The notes under the pieces: model-generated
Database searches by the model: none
The model's input: the letters and a program-made list of their open reading frames with translations, nothing else
Told to the model about the DNA's origin: nothing
NCBI RefSeq assembly: GCF_021134715.1
Contig: NC_060026.1
Coordinates: 14,375,001 to 14,439,000, forward strand
Origin: Daphnia pulex
Taxonomy: Eukaryota; Arthropoda; Branchiopoda; Diplostraca; Daphniidae
DNA length: 64,000 nt
Direction of reading: 5' to 3'
Made by a program: the position numbers and the translations under genes
In this document: positions 50,870-62,855 of the stretch, in pieces
Layout: each line of letters opens with the position of its first letter
Position numbering within the stretch: position 1 is the first letter of the stretch

Positions 50870-53181
50870 AAACCCAGGCCATTAACAACAAACCCTACTG
50901 CTTAAAATGGGCTCGTCGCTGCCGTAATAAAGAATGAAATAATAAAGAAAAGGTACATTTAAAAAAAGACTTAAATAATAAAAACATTCCATAATAAAGC
51001 CTAAAAGGAATAAAAGAATCTATTAGTGGCAGCTGCATGATCAACCAGATTATTTTAACTCGTTTATTCTACACGAGAACTGCAATCCTTATCATTTAGA
51101 TATCATATATAGAGAAATTTGTGCACTTAAATCATTCAACCCACATCTAACCCACCCTTAAATATGGTGAAAATAATAAATAATAAATAAATAAATTGGG
51201 GAAAGCGCAGAGGAAAGCCAAAAATTGTGTCATCAAGACAAGCGAATTTACGATGTTGAAAAAAGACTGGACTCCAAAAATGATATTGAAATAATAATTT
51301 GAACACTTCAACATTTAGAACATGTTGAAACTATAAATATAATAAGAAACTTACTTCAAGTTTGAAAGACTTCCCGAAATAAAAAAAACGTGTACAGTTC
51401 AACTTTTGAATAACAAAAGCCTTTTTCCCACAGTTGGTTTTGAGAGAAATATAAAGTAAACTATAAGTCAACTTCTTCTTTCCTACACAATGTGTGTGCA
51501 GGAAAACGTAAAGCATTTTCTCCCTTCAGGCAGAAGTGATAGAAGATCCTTTCAATGACATGTAAAATAGATCCCTGGAAACACAGTTTAGTGATTACCT
51601 TGAAAACGAAAACCCATCCTTAAAAGATAAAAATCAATTCGAAACGATTGATAGGAAATCAAAGAAAAAATGGCGTGAAATACGAAATGTAAATAAATCA
51701 TTACCTGACTTGTGTTTTAATTGAAAGTTTAGATGATGTATATTCCGATAAAACATCAAAATTTGCATTCTCTCAAGAGACTCACGTTTGTAAGAAAATA
51801 GATCACATAGAAGTGCACATTGCACACCTTGCTGGCGCGAGAAATGAAGAGAAGACATTAAGTAGCAGACGATGAATGGCAATGACAGATAAGTAGTAAA
51901 GAATTTCTCCGCTAGATGCTATACAATCGCCTGTATACAATCCGTCAGGGTTTCTTGACTGCTGGATGGATGGATTAAGTCGGATGCAGCGGTAAACTTG
52001 CCCAAAAATTTCAGCAAGCGATGGACCCAGACGAAAATCATAATTGAAAATATTTTGAAGATTTGATACATTCCCCGCGTCCTTTTATAGCTGTGAAAAT
52101 TTCTCTTCTGATCACCGGCATCAATAGTCGAAGGTTTCAGAGGAAAAATCTGTCTCACTGCAAAGGGCGTCGCCTATAATCACGCGGTTGGTGGGTGTCA
52201 GCTAGCCAAACTCATTTCAATGTGAAATATGCAGCGTTCGAGATTTCTTCAGCAATCTCTTAGCTTATTTTATTTATTTTGGTATATTTTGTTTTAAAGA
52301 ATCAAGAATCTGTTTGTATACTCGGGATGTTCTGTTTATAAAACCTTGGCGGGAATATCAGATGACATATTTTTTTATCTGCAACTCTCGAGGATGAACT
52401 TTATTCGCGAAAACCCAATTCGAATGAGTCTGCCTTTATATTTCTGTATCAAATTGTGAGTCTTTATTCAATTTCAAACTTGAACGTCAACAGTCGTGTC
52501 AATAAAACCAATAAACAATTCTAGTGAATATCGTTTGATGTGTACAACCTGTGCTTTGTATCATCTAAGGTAAGCCTGTTTAATTTTTCTGTGGAATTGA
52601 TTAAAAAAAAATTATTTTCAATTGTTGCAATTACAAAAACAAATTCCCCCAGAACAAATCCCCATTGATTGTGGTTACGATCTCAATAAATTGCATCTTC
52701 GCCATCCTTTAGCCGTTTGTGAGCAATAATGTATCATCTTCAATAGTGCTTGGGTGTTGGTGGATAACACAGAGTAATATGAGTGGCATTCGAGATTTCT
52801 ATGACCTTTAAGTTTCATGTCATTTGCCTGGGAGTTTGTTTAACTGCTGATTGAGGATTTCATTGTCCACCAGAAATGTTACTCTTAGTACGAAATACTA
52901 CTTAGCCAGGAATATTGAATTACACTTCTGTTTAGTCTTCCACTCAATCCTGGACTTTAACCGCGCACACGAATAATAACAAAATAAGTTTTTATCGCGA
53001 ACCTTGAACAGTGTACACGCACTGCTAGCGAATGAGTCTGCCCAACTTATCTGTATGAAGATACGCAGTGATTCGTTAGTTCCATTTTAGTTAAGAGTTT
53101 AAGTGTTAAATAAAACTAAAAGTGGTCCCCGGTTTCATTTAAAAATAAATTCTTTTTCACTGTTACAAGTTTTGAACGGAA
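50870..53181. other. AT-rich intergenic DNA upstream of the C1q-domain gene
   Basis: About 2.3 kb with no supported gene, apart from the dispersed repeat at 51835-51940. The last 250 bp probably contains the promoter and 5' UTR of the secreted gene starting at 53182. No TATA box is obvious near it. Confidence 0.4.
51835..51940 (-). repeat. Dispersed repeat copy, inverted relative to 44634-44735
   Basis: Reverse-complement match to the block at 44634-44735, including CGGAGAAATTCTTTACT and the CATTGCCATTCATCG string. The two copies are about 7.2 kb apart in opposite orientation. Confidence 0.75.
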
Positions 53182-56100
53182 ATGGTTACTACACAAATGA
53201 GGTGCATCCTCGTTACAGTTTTGGTTGCCGTTTGCTGCAACTGCCAATCGGACAACCCCGGTGGTTCTTCTTCTTGGGAGAAACTGCAAATCTCACCGGA
53301 CCCGTTAAGTTCCATGGAGTACGGCAACTTTCTCGTTGAAATTTACGAACACGCCAATAATCACAAGCCAACGACAACTGCCAGTGAGAAAAAATATTTC
53401 TACTCTCCTCTTGCCCTATTGGACCATAAAAGTGCCTTTGTTACTTACAATAAGTTTACGAAGCAAACAGAGATGAGATTCCGCATTGAAATGTGGAACG
53501 ACAAAGTCCAAAATGAAGTTGTCAAACATTTGAATGAAATGCAAATGGATGGCCATGAAATCAAATCCAATAAAGTGAGAGTCATTCCCTTGGAAAAGGT
53601 CATTCTCGTCAGCAAAAGACCCACAATGGATTATTCGCTATCGCCAGAGTGGACGAATTATGACAAGAGCAAAATCCTTTGGCTTTCTCTGTCGTGTTAT
53701 GACCAGAAAATCTGCGACGAACTGGCCAATGAAATGCGATCCGTTCCCAAACATGCAGACCATTTCAAACTCCTGTACAGTTTGTCATCGCAGACGTCGC
53801 AAACCAAACAGACGACCATCAGCATTGACAGCGTCACTTCCGGTCAAATGGTCTCGACTCTTTTACAGAAATTTGGTGACAAAAAAGAAATTTTTCTGAC
53901 GGCCAACGACGAGAAGAAAATGTTGGCGGAAACGGTCACTAGCATCCGAATGGACACATTTGACGACTACGAGGTCTTGTCTCCGGACACGGAATCCCAA
54001 ATTTTGAGTATTTTAAAAGATTTGCTGGTCACGTCCAGAACGACCATCAAAGAGCAAAGGGATAAAATGTGGGACTCGGTTTTCTGGATTGAGGACAATT
54101 ACCGGCCGGACAAAACGACGAAAACTTTGAACGAAATCATCAACAAACTGGACAAGGAAACTCAAAAGAAATTGTCGGATATGTTTAAAACTCGAGAGAA
54201 TGAAGAAAGAATCCAACACAATTTCGACTCAAACAGTTGGGCTGATGTGGACCGAATAAGTTCAGTCATTTCAGGGAAAATGGCGAACGATTCCGATAGT
54301 TCCCGGCGGGTTGAAATTTTGAAGGAAGACGTGGAAAAGTTATTACAAGAAAGTAGAAATCACGTCGAATGGGACGGAGAAAGATTTGTGCCCAAACCGA
54401 TGCAATTGAGCAGAATCAATTTGGCCAAATTTCGTGATTCTCAATCGTTTCAGGATCGCAACCTCCGTGTCCGTTACACAAGCGCTGAACTATCAGCGCC
54501 AATCAAATTTGTAGAACACGCAGAATTGACCGTCACTGGCGAATGGAACAATTTAAAGGACGAATTCCAAGGTTTTAAATAATTTTTGCAAAAAATTTAA
54601 ATATTGAATTCATTAAATTGAAATTGAATTATTGTAATTTAATTGCAGCCACTACTGAGCTCTTAAACATAACCGTGAACAACTTGGTGAAAATAAATGC
54701 CGAGCTTAGTCATGTGAAGAACAACTTGACTAATAAATTAGAAGGTATTTTGAATTATAGAAGGATTGACAAAAACTGCATTCCAAAACGATGTGCGTTT
54801 GAACAGGGACTAAAAAGGAGTTGGAGAAAACCAAAATCACCTTGGAGGAAACGAGGTCCAATTTATCTACCCAGTTAAATGGTATTTTATTGTTACTTAA
54901 TAGTTACAAAAAATTAAAATGCAACCAAAAAATTTCGCTTTTATAGCAAATTTTAACATTTTTTCAAACAAATACTTTTGCATTTCGTAAGCTACAAGAT
55001 CTTGGATTGATACCTTAAAATTGTGTTCTTTATACACAGAGACTAAGCAGGAGTTGTTGAAAACGAGGCCCGATTTCCTAAAAACCTTTGATGATTTATC
55101 AACAAAATTAAATGGTATTTTATTTTATTTTAAAAAATTTGACAAACTTCAAACGCAAAACCTTTCCAATACATTTAGCAACTAGCAAAGAATTGGCAGA
55201 ATTGAAAACCATGGCCAGAAATTTGTCAACTGAATTCGAAAGTAAATTTTAAGTTGAATGAAATTTTTTTGAAAATTTGATTTAATTTAATTCTGTTTTC
55301 TTTGAATTTATAGTGACTAAAAAGGAGTTGGGGAAAACCAAAATCGACTTGGAGGAAACGAGGACCAATGTTAAGAATTTATCTACACAGTTAAATGGTA
55401 ATTTTGTTGTTTTATTAGAAAATGAGATCAAATCCAAAAACATTTTCATAAATTTAGCAACTAAAAAAGAATTGGCAGAATTGAAAACCAAGACCGGAAA
55501 TTTTTCAACTGAATTCGACAGTAAATTTTAAATTGAATAACAAGTTTTTGAAAAATAATTTGTTTAAATTAAATTCTATTTTCTTTGAATTTATAGAGAC
55601 TAAAAAGGAGTTAGGGAAAACCAAAATCGACTTGGAGGAAACAAGGACCAATGTTAAGAATTTATCTACACAGTTAAATGGTAATTTAATTTTTATATTA
55701 GAAAAAGAGATAAAATCCAAATACCTTTTCATAAATTTAGCGACTAAGAAAGAATTAGCAGAAACGAAAATCACAGCTGGAAATTTCTCAACTGAACTCA
55801 AAGGTTAACCGGGCATTTCTTTAAATATTTAATGCACATTATAATGAAATTATAAATGAAATAATTCGACTATGTAAGCGCATAGCAAATATTAAGCCTT
55901 TTCCTTAACAAAATAGGTTCGAAATATTTTTTTGTTAAAATTTTGTAAGCTTAAAACCTTACGATGAATTTGTTTTTAACTCGATTTAATTGTGGTTTTT
56001 TAAATCACACAGAGACTAAGCAGGATTTGCTGAAAACAAGGGCTGATTTGACAAAAAAAGACGATGATTTGTCAATCAAATTAAAAGGTATTTAACTGCT

Positions 56101-57833
56101 AGATTGAAAAATTATAAAAACCCCAAATGCCAAAACCTTTTCAATGAATTTAGCGACTGAAAAAGAATTGGCAGGATTGAAAACCACGACCGGAAATTTT
56201 TCAACTGAATTCGACAGTAAATTAAAAATTGAATAAAAGTATTTTTAAATAATTTGTTTAAATTTAATTCTGTTTTAAATCTGAATTTATAGGGACTAAA
56301 AAGGATTTGGGGAAAACCAAAATCGACTTGGAGGAAACAAAGAGCAATGTTAAGAATTTATCTACACAGTTAAATGGTAATTTTATTGTTAAATTAGAAA
56401 ATGAGATATAATCCAAGTACATTTTTATAAATTTAGCGACTGAAAAACAATTAGCAGAAACGAAAATCACAGCCGGAAATTTGTCAACTGAACTCAAAGG
56501 TTAAACTGAAATTTCTTTAAATATTGAATGCACATTATGTTGAACTTAAAAATTAGGTAATTCGACTATATAAGTGCATTAATAAATATCAAACATTTTC
56601 CTTAACAAAATACGTTCGAAATTTTTTTTATAAATTTTGTAAGCTTAATACCTAAAGTTGAATTTGTTTTGAACTCGATTTAATTATTTTTCTTTATCAC
56701 ACACAGAGACTAAGCAGGATTTGCTGAAAACGAGGACTGATTTAACCAATAAAGACGATGATTTGTCAACAAAAATAAAAGGTATTTTAATGCTAGATTG
56801 CGAAATTGGAAAAAGCCCAAATGCAAAAACCTTTTCAATGAATTTGGTGACTGAAAAGTGAAAAAATAGAGTCGACTTTTTCGGCTACATTTGCGACCAA
56901 AGGTAGCCGGAAAAAACCTCAATAGAATTTGTACCAACTAATTTTTTTTTAAATTTGCTTGTGTATATCGATTGCGTAACGATTAGAACACGAACTTAAA
57001 GTCGCCGAGGAAAATCTGAGTACAGTGAAAGGTAGGTCTAGAATTTATTTCTTGAATTTATTAATTGTTTTAATTTTTAATATAATCCAATGAAATGGTC
57101 TAGAAATTTTCTATGTTTTGGGAATTACAACAAATTTGAGCACAACGAGAACGGTCGTTGGTCAAATGCCAACCTCGTGTGCAGATCTGGAGCGAAATGG
57201 ACAAAAAGTCAATGGATTCTTTTTGGTAAAGGGATCGAAAAAGATGGAAACGGTTTACTGTAACTTTTATCCTAATCAAACTGGTATGAAATGTTGAAGT
57301 TTCTTGTTTATTGATTCCCTAATTAAATTAGTCGAAATCTTTTGTTTACAGCCAAGCAAAAATGGATTGGATACGCCGACGTCAAATCGGCGCCCGTCCA
57401 TTTCTACGTCCAGAGAAATTCTTCATTTGACACAAAAGACACTCCGCTTCCGTTCGATTTGGTGCGGGTGAACGAGGGAAATGCCATGAATTTGATAACG
57501 GGGAAATTCACGGCACCGCAACCGGGAACTTATTTTTTCTCATTCGCGGCAGTGGTGCGTCTTTCATCTTCATCAACTTTTGTTGATTTTTATTCTCATC
57601 TTTATTTGAACGGGAATCCAATCGGGTCGAGTAAAGTTTACGAGCATAAAAGCCCCGGTGATCAATGGAATCCGTTGACCCTCCAGTCGACGCTGAACTT
57701 GAAAAAAGGAGATCAACTCTGGGTGCAGAATTGGTATCGTGATGATTCAGCCTCGACTTTGTATGACGGCGGTAACCGCTACACCCATTTCACGGGTTTC
57801 TTGTTGGAGGAGGAAATTTTCGACTCCCTTTGA
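53182..57833 (+). CDS. Secreted modular protein with coiled-coil exon array and C-terminal C1q domain
   Basis: Seventeen exons (53182-54571; 54649-54744; 54807-54881; 55040-55114; 55179-55241; 55314-55397; 55458-55520; 55597-55680; 55741-55803; 56013-56087; 56154-56216; 56293-56376; 56437-56499; 56707-56781; 56987-57031; 57104-57283; 57352-57833) join to 1019 residues. A signal peptide (CILVTVLVAVCC) precedes a 440-residue domain I do not recognise, starting EIYEHANNHKPT and FYSPLALLDHKSAF. Then come short heptad-like coiled-coil units, a Cys motif (PTSCADLERNGQKVNGFF, VYCNFY) like a fibrinogen-type N-terminal hook, and a C1q-like domain (residues about 875-1019; FTAPQPGTYFFSFAAV, LNLKKGDQLWV, FTGFLLEEE). 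Every internal junction is phase 1. If intron 1 is retained the protein stops after FK, giving a 466-residue form without C1q. Role: probably extracellular recognition or adhesion (inference). Confidence 0.85.
54807..56781 (+). repeat. Tandem array of 12 coiled-coil mini-exons
   Basis: Exons of 75, 63 and 84 bp alternate, in three sequence types. Type A (75 bp: 55040, 56013, 56707) reads ETKQELLKTR..DL. Type B (63 bp: 55179, 55458, 55741, 56154, 56437) reads ATKKELAELKT..GNFSTE. Type C (84 bp: 55314, 55597, 56293, related 75-bp form at 54807) reads TKKELGKTKIDLEETRTNV then KNLSTQLN. Flanking intron sequence is repeated too, so whole exon-intron blocks were duplicated. All exons are multiples of 3 and begin and end in phase 1, so any may be skipped without frameshift. 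A 13th unit is broken (listed separately). Confidence 0.88.
56848..56880 (+). pseudogene. Degenerate type-B mini-exon
   Basis: GGTGACTGAAAAG at about 56846 matches the start of type-B exons (AGCGACTGAAAAAGAATTGG), but the acceptor AG has become GG, part of the middle is lost and the frame runs into TGA at once. It marks the end of the duplicated block, after exon 56707-56781, and is skipped in the gene model. Confidence 0.65.
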
Positions 57834-59028
57834 GGTTCCAACTTCATCGGCGACACGAAACATTTTCGACTCGAACATTTTTCTTTAACGTCGACACGAA
57901 ATTTTGGGGAAGGGAATTTTAAGATGGAAGGGGAAATAATTCGATCGACTCTAATTCATTTTATCATTTAGGGGTAGGAATTTCTTTACTAAAGTTTGAC
58001 TATGGATGCAATTACACTTATTAAATGCACCAACCAAGTTTTTAGTTTCTATCTGCAAACTCTGGACGTTACAAACAAAAAACCAATTTTGATTGCCAGA
58101 TTAAAAAAAAAAACGGTCGGACAAGAAATGGGAGAAAATTCATTTACCTCTAATTCGTTTACGGATTAGAATTTTTCGAACACAATTTCAAAATGACACA
58201 TAGGTAAACCGCACGCATAGCTGAACGCAAATTCGCTTTTCTATATCTGTAAAAACCTGAATCCTCCAAAAAATTTCTCAATTTATTTTCTTGTCGCAGC
58301 TCAAATTGAATCAAATCAACACAAGAACGCAACTCTTTTAGTGTCTACGTTATCTCGTTTTTCTTTGGAAAATGCGTTTCACTTTTCAGTTTTAATTTAC
58401 AGAATTTGAATTTCACCCGCCACAATAAATGGCGCGCCATTTATTCGTTCGTTGTGAAAAGACGAAAAACGGAAAAAGCAATGGTCGTTAAATCAAAAAG
58501 AAATGAAAGACCAATTTCATTTCACATTTCATTTCAATCGTGTCGTGCGAATCAATCATGCCAATTGGGCACGTCATCAGTCAAAAAATGACAATTGAAA
58601 TTTCAATTCGCGACAGGTACAAAAAGTTCTTACCTGCTGCTTCCATTTTGATGAATGTCACGTGGTGTTGTGGGGACTTGTGGCTCATCAGGTGAGTGGA
58701 ATTTTCTGAATCTCTTGTCCAGAGTCTCGCGTTCGGCCATTCACGGTCTCTTGAGGGATATCAACTTGTGATGATTACGTGACGTCAATCTCCACAAATC
58801 TCACTAGAATCAAACAAATGGATTCAACTTTGACACAACACTGTGAACTGAGTTGTTGGCAGACTTGTGGCCAAATTAATTCTTTACTTGACGAAATTTA
58901 ACGAGTTTCACAACTTTCAGTTTTATTTGGCACTGCAGACGAACTATTGTGAGAACCAGGAAGCGGCGATGCCAAAATTAAATCAGCAAAACAAAAAAAA
59001 AAAAAAAAAAAACAGTCTTTTTGATTTC
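57834..59028. other. 3' flank of the C1q-domain gene, duplicated downstream
   Basis: Non-coding. Two segments recur further on: about 58060-58330 resembles 60040-60310 (ATGGGAGAAAATTCATT, then TTACGGATT.GAATTTTTCGA), and about 58410-58870 resembles 61735-62110 (GCGCCAT.TATTCG, GTTCTTACC.G.TGC.TCCA.TTTGA). This shows that a whole gene with its flanks was duplicated in tandem. An A20-type run at about 58991-59012 abuts the palindromic element. Confidence 0.5.
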
Positions 59029-59032
59029 TTAA

Positions 59033-59999
59033 CAAGCGATCTCCCACTCAACCGGACCGAAATGGTGGGGGTACTTTTCGGATCGTAATCCGGAAAAGAA
59101 CTTTACAAATCCGGACTAGGTCTAATCTGTTCAGAATCGCAAGGCGATTCCAACGGAATTAAGTCCGGATTTTTATCTTTTCCCGTTCACGAGATAATCA
59201 CGGTTGAAAATCGTGAAATATCACGAAAACCCAAAGTCTCCACGTCCGACTACATCGCTTTTAGCCGTATATTCGGCTTGTAAAAAAAAACTAATTGATA
59301 CAAAATGTAGCCCTTTCATCCCTCTTTCAGAATCCAAAAGGATTTTTTATAATTCTTTGAGATGTTTGAGATATCACGATTTTCGTGATACCCCCATTTC
59401 GACAAATTTTTCAGGCATTTCATTCGGCGTTGCCGATTGCCGTATATGTGACTTCGCCCCCACTCCTTCACATTTTCCATTGTTTCCTATGTATCAAGTC
59501 CCATCTGTATCGATATACAAGGCCTTGATACATAGGAAACAGGGGAAAAGCGAAGGAGTGGACAGGAAAGGGGGCGAAAAGCACATATACGGCAATCGGC
59601 AACGCCGAATGAAATGCCTGAAAAATGTGTCGAAATGGGGGTATCACGAAAATCGTGATATCTCAAACATCTCGAAGAATTATAAAAAATCCTTTTGGAT
59701 TCTGAAAGAGGGATGAAAGGGCTACATTTTGTAACAATTAGTTTTTTTTTACAAGCCGAATATACGGCTAAAAGCGATGTAGTCGGACGTGGAGACTTTG
59801 GGTTTTCGTGATATTTCACGATTTTCAACCGTGATTATCTCGTGAACGGGAAAAGATAAAAATCCGGACTTAATTCCGTTGGAATCGCCTTGCGATTCTG
59901 AACAGATTAGACCTAGTCCGGATTTGTAAAGTTCTTTTCCGGATTACGATCCGAAAAGTACCCCCACCATTTCGGTCCGGTTGAGTGGGAGATCGCTTG
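59033..59999. mobile_element. 967-bp near-perfect palindromic element in a TTAA site
   Basis: Left arm 59033 to about 59490 and right arm about 59528-59999 are reverse complements with few differences, meeting at a short spacer near 59490-59527. The ends are CAAGCGATCTCCCACTC and its complement. TTAA flanks both sides (59029-59032 and 60000-60003), which fits a TTAA-targeting (piggyBac-like) foldback MITE, although the ends lack the usual CCC. Both arms show the same open frame (starting KIVKYHENPKS) on opposite strands, a consequence of the palindrome and not evidence for a gene. Transcription through it would give a long double-stranded RNA hairpin. Confidence 0.8.
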
Positions 60000-60003
60000 T
60001 TAA

Positions 60004-61139
60004 ATGATTCTCAAATAATAAGTTTTTATTTGCAAAAATGTAGACGTGACGAGTAAAAAACCGACTATGATTTAGATTTACGTTTAGAAATGATGGGAGA
60101 AAATTCATTCACCTCTTAATTCTTTACGGATTGAAATTTTTCGAAAATCTTTTCAAGGTTAAACGCGCACTACAGTTGGTCATGGCTGAATACAAATTGC
60201 GTGCCAATTTGTAAAAATACCGGGACGTGAAAAATTCATTTTGATTGCCAGATTTTCCAAAAAAAATGTTAATTTCTCAATTCACATCAGAGTTAATGAT
60301 TAACTCAATCGACATGAGAACTTTAAAAGATGAGAATTTGTTATCACCGGTTATCACTTAGCTGGGGGCGCAAGATCTGGCTGCGCAAGGAATGTCGGCA
60401 ACGTAGTCAACAGTAAATTTCTTTGTTATCTCTACTTCCAGTTCCGACCAACGTTGAATGTAGGGGGACACAAGCTTTCGTTTTTCTCGACACGCAAGAT
60501 GCATTTTGTAAGCTCAGCATCTCGAAACCCCTCGAGGACAATGAATTGGCCGGTTTTAGCCACCGATTTGTTGGTATCCTTGCAAGACCCCGGAAGAATT
60601 GAGGAAAATAAAAAAGTGTTGATCGAGATCGACTTACAGGTTCGGCATAACGTCATCCTCCCCGCTCATGAAACAATAGACGTCCCAATTTAAGGTCATC
60701 TGATCCATCCGGAAGAAAGAGTGCAGCAAGAGAGAGACATGCACAACTATGAGCTTCATGCGATGTTTGTTTGAAGACTCTCGATGGGATTCCATAGACA
60801 GAAGCTCGTTGATGGTGTCTGCAAGTTGCATTTCTACTTGGATGGACAAACAGATGTACATCATTTGGTTTTACTGGCAAAATCTATACAAGAATTGAAA
60901 AATCATTAAATTGATAACTGAGTTTTCTACAATCTCTGTTAGAACAACTTACAAATATGATGGCACGACTAATATAGAAGGAAAACTCTCCCCTTTGTGG
61001 GGAATTATCTGAATATACGGACCAACTTGTGAATTTTCTACCTGTAAAAATGTGGAAGCAACAAGTAAAATTATAATTGTTTTTTTTTTGTTTTTTTTTC
61101 AAAAGGCGAATTACGTGATAAAACTGCGAGGCGGGCGAA
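60004..61139. other. Duplicated flank and unresolved minus-strand open frames
   Basis: The first 300 bp duplicates 58060-58330. The minus strand from 60864 to 60432 shows protein-like frames (KLIVVHVSLLLHSFFRMD and NKSVAKTGQFIVLEGFRD) separated by a GTAAGT donor at about 60638, with an acceptor-like 'gcaag' near 60589. The two frames do not join in phase, so no gene model is offered. They may be exons of an unrecognised gene or decayed remnants. Confidence 0.3.
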
Positions 61140-61149
61140 GAGCCCCGAA

Positions 61150-61575
61150 AAATTTGCGATTTTAATTGAAATTTAGGTGATAAAGAAAGTATCCTACACC
61201 ACTACGACTCAAACAGTCCAATCGATTTGGCGGTGGTGAACGAGGGACCTCAAACGGGAATTTATTTCTTCTCACTCATAACATATAGGACTGGTGCAAA
61301 TTTCAAATGAATCATCTTTTTCTATTCGGTTAGGAGTTGGTTGTTTTTTGAACGGGGATCGAATCGGGTCGAGTTATGCTAAAGAGTTAAGCACGGTCGA
61401 AACACAATCGAGTTCTCTGGCCCTCCACAGTCGACGCTGAACTTAAAAAAATTCGATCAAGTTTGGGTGGGAATTGATTTGATGTAGTCAAAACAAAACA
61501 AAAACGAAAAACACTTAACCCATTTCACGGGTTGTGTTGGAGGAGGAAATTGTAAAGGCGCCCTTTGAGTGTTGA
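61150..61575 (+). pseudogene. Decayed C1q-domain exon
   Basis: Compared with the last exon at 57352-57833, this keeps patches in order: TTTGGCGGTGGTGAACGAGGG, GGAATTTATTTCTTCTCACTC, GAACGGGGATCGAATCGGG, CTCCA.AGTCGACGCTGAACTT, CATTTCACGGGTT then TTGGAGGAGGAAAT. It has several indels and stops and no intact frame. It is followed by a flank matching 58410-58870, so it is the remnant of a tandem gene copy, probably sharing ancestry with the two intact genes. Confidence 0.8.
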
Positions 61576-62630
61576 TCAGCCGAAATGCGTGAAATAGTAA
61601 TCGACTTAGAGATGGTAATGACGAGGGTTGGAAGGAAATTAATTTGATTCTAATTCGTTAAGGGGTGGGCATTTCAATGTGAAAGTGTATGCAAATATTA
61701 ATTAGATAGATATTGATAGAGATAGATTAGCGGATAGATGCGCCATCTATTCGCTCGGTGTGAAAAAGACAACAAGGAACAGTAATAGTCGTTAAAAAAA
61801 ATAGAAAAACCCCAAAAATGAGAGACCAGCATTACAATTTCAATTCAATCACGTCGTGTTAGTTAATTAAACGATTGCTAATGCATCCACTATTGGAGCA
61901 TGTGCACTCGTCGACAATTATCAAATTCGCGACAAATAAAGAAAAGTTCTTACCCGTTGCCTCCAGTTTGACGAATTTCGTTTGGTATTTCCCTTCGATG
62001 TCGGGTGGTGGTGGCTCAGTTGGCCAAAATACCTTCCTCTGATTACGTCAACGTCAATCTCCATCTCACTGTAATCAATGGCAGACTCACAACTTTGATC
62101 CGACTATTTGAGCTATTTGGCAATTGTTTTTAGTTTGCCATCAACAAAGCGAAATAAAGCCGAACAGAGAATGTGTTTTTCTTCACTTGGAACCAGCTGG
62201 CCAGTCGGCGTTAGGAGGAGGCCATGTACCGTTGAATGTCGTTTGTATAACAATTCTGTCACCGGATTTGCTCGGCCGCAACCAATCAGCTGCCCCAATC
62301 CTAATAACCAGATAATTGAAGAGATTTTAGTAATTTACTTTTGTCTAACCTATGTTTGCTGCAATAGTCTAACCTGACTTATTCTAATAGAAATTTACAA
62401 AGCAGTATGAGTCCTTAATCCATTAGTCCTTAAAATACTTTGTGTCAGTTGTTAACAAAATATTTGTATGGCCCTGAAAATTTTGTGTTTGGTTTTACGT
62501 TGTTTGCAAGGCTATCGTTGTACGTTTACCTTTGGCAATAAGGTACTCCTTCTGGAATGTGGACATAGGTAGTGAGTTGATCAGAGGGAAGGCAGGCTCG
62601 TTTTTGGCCGTGAGGTTTCATTTTCCTCAG
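61576..62630. other. Duplicated 3' flank and intergenic DNA
   Basis: Positions 61735-62110 are homologous to the downstream flank of the intact C1q gene. From 62110 to 62630 I see no supported gene; open frames are short, in several directions, and without domains. Confidence 0.4.
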
Positions 62631-62855
62631 GCACTGGAGAATGGCCGTGATAAGACTTTGCTATGCACGAACAGACAGGAGATCATGCTCGAAACAGGAA
62701 AAGAAAACGTTTCGGTTAAGACCTTCGCATCACAAAACTTCCTATTAGATTCAACCTTCAGTTCATACCGTCTCACATCTTCAGCTGCTCTTCACCGAAG
62801 CACATCGAAAGATCCGAGTTCTGTTTCAAAGGTAGTAAAAATTAAACCAAAATAA
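62631..62855 (+). other. Orphan exon-like ORF
   Basis: After an acceptor 'ttttcctcag' an open frame of 75 codons reads ALENGRDKTLLCTNRQEIML, then ETGKENVSVKTFASQNFLLD and a Ser/Lys-rich end, with a GTAGTA donor-like site after TCAAAG at 62831 or a stop at 62853. It contains a GKEN string that resembles a KEN degron box. Neither upstream nor downstream exons were found, so it may be a retained fragment of another gene. Confidence 0.25.

Noticed and set aside
59204-59828. Two similar open frames on opposite strands (KIVKYHENPKS...)
   Set aside because: They are the two arms of one palindrome read on opposite strands, begin with non-ATG codons and show no domain. They are not called as genes.
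60432-60864. Minus-strand protein-like frames with donor and acceptor strings
   Set aside because: The two frames do not join in phase with the visible splice sites and no family is recognised, so a gene model could not be supported.
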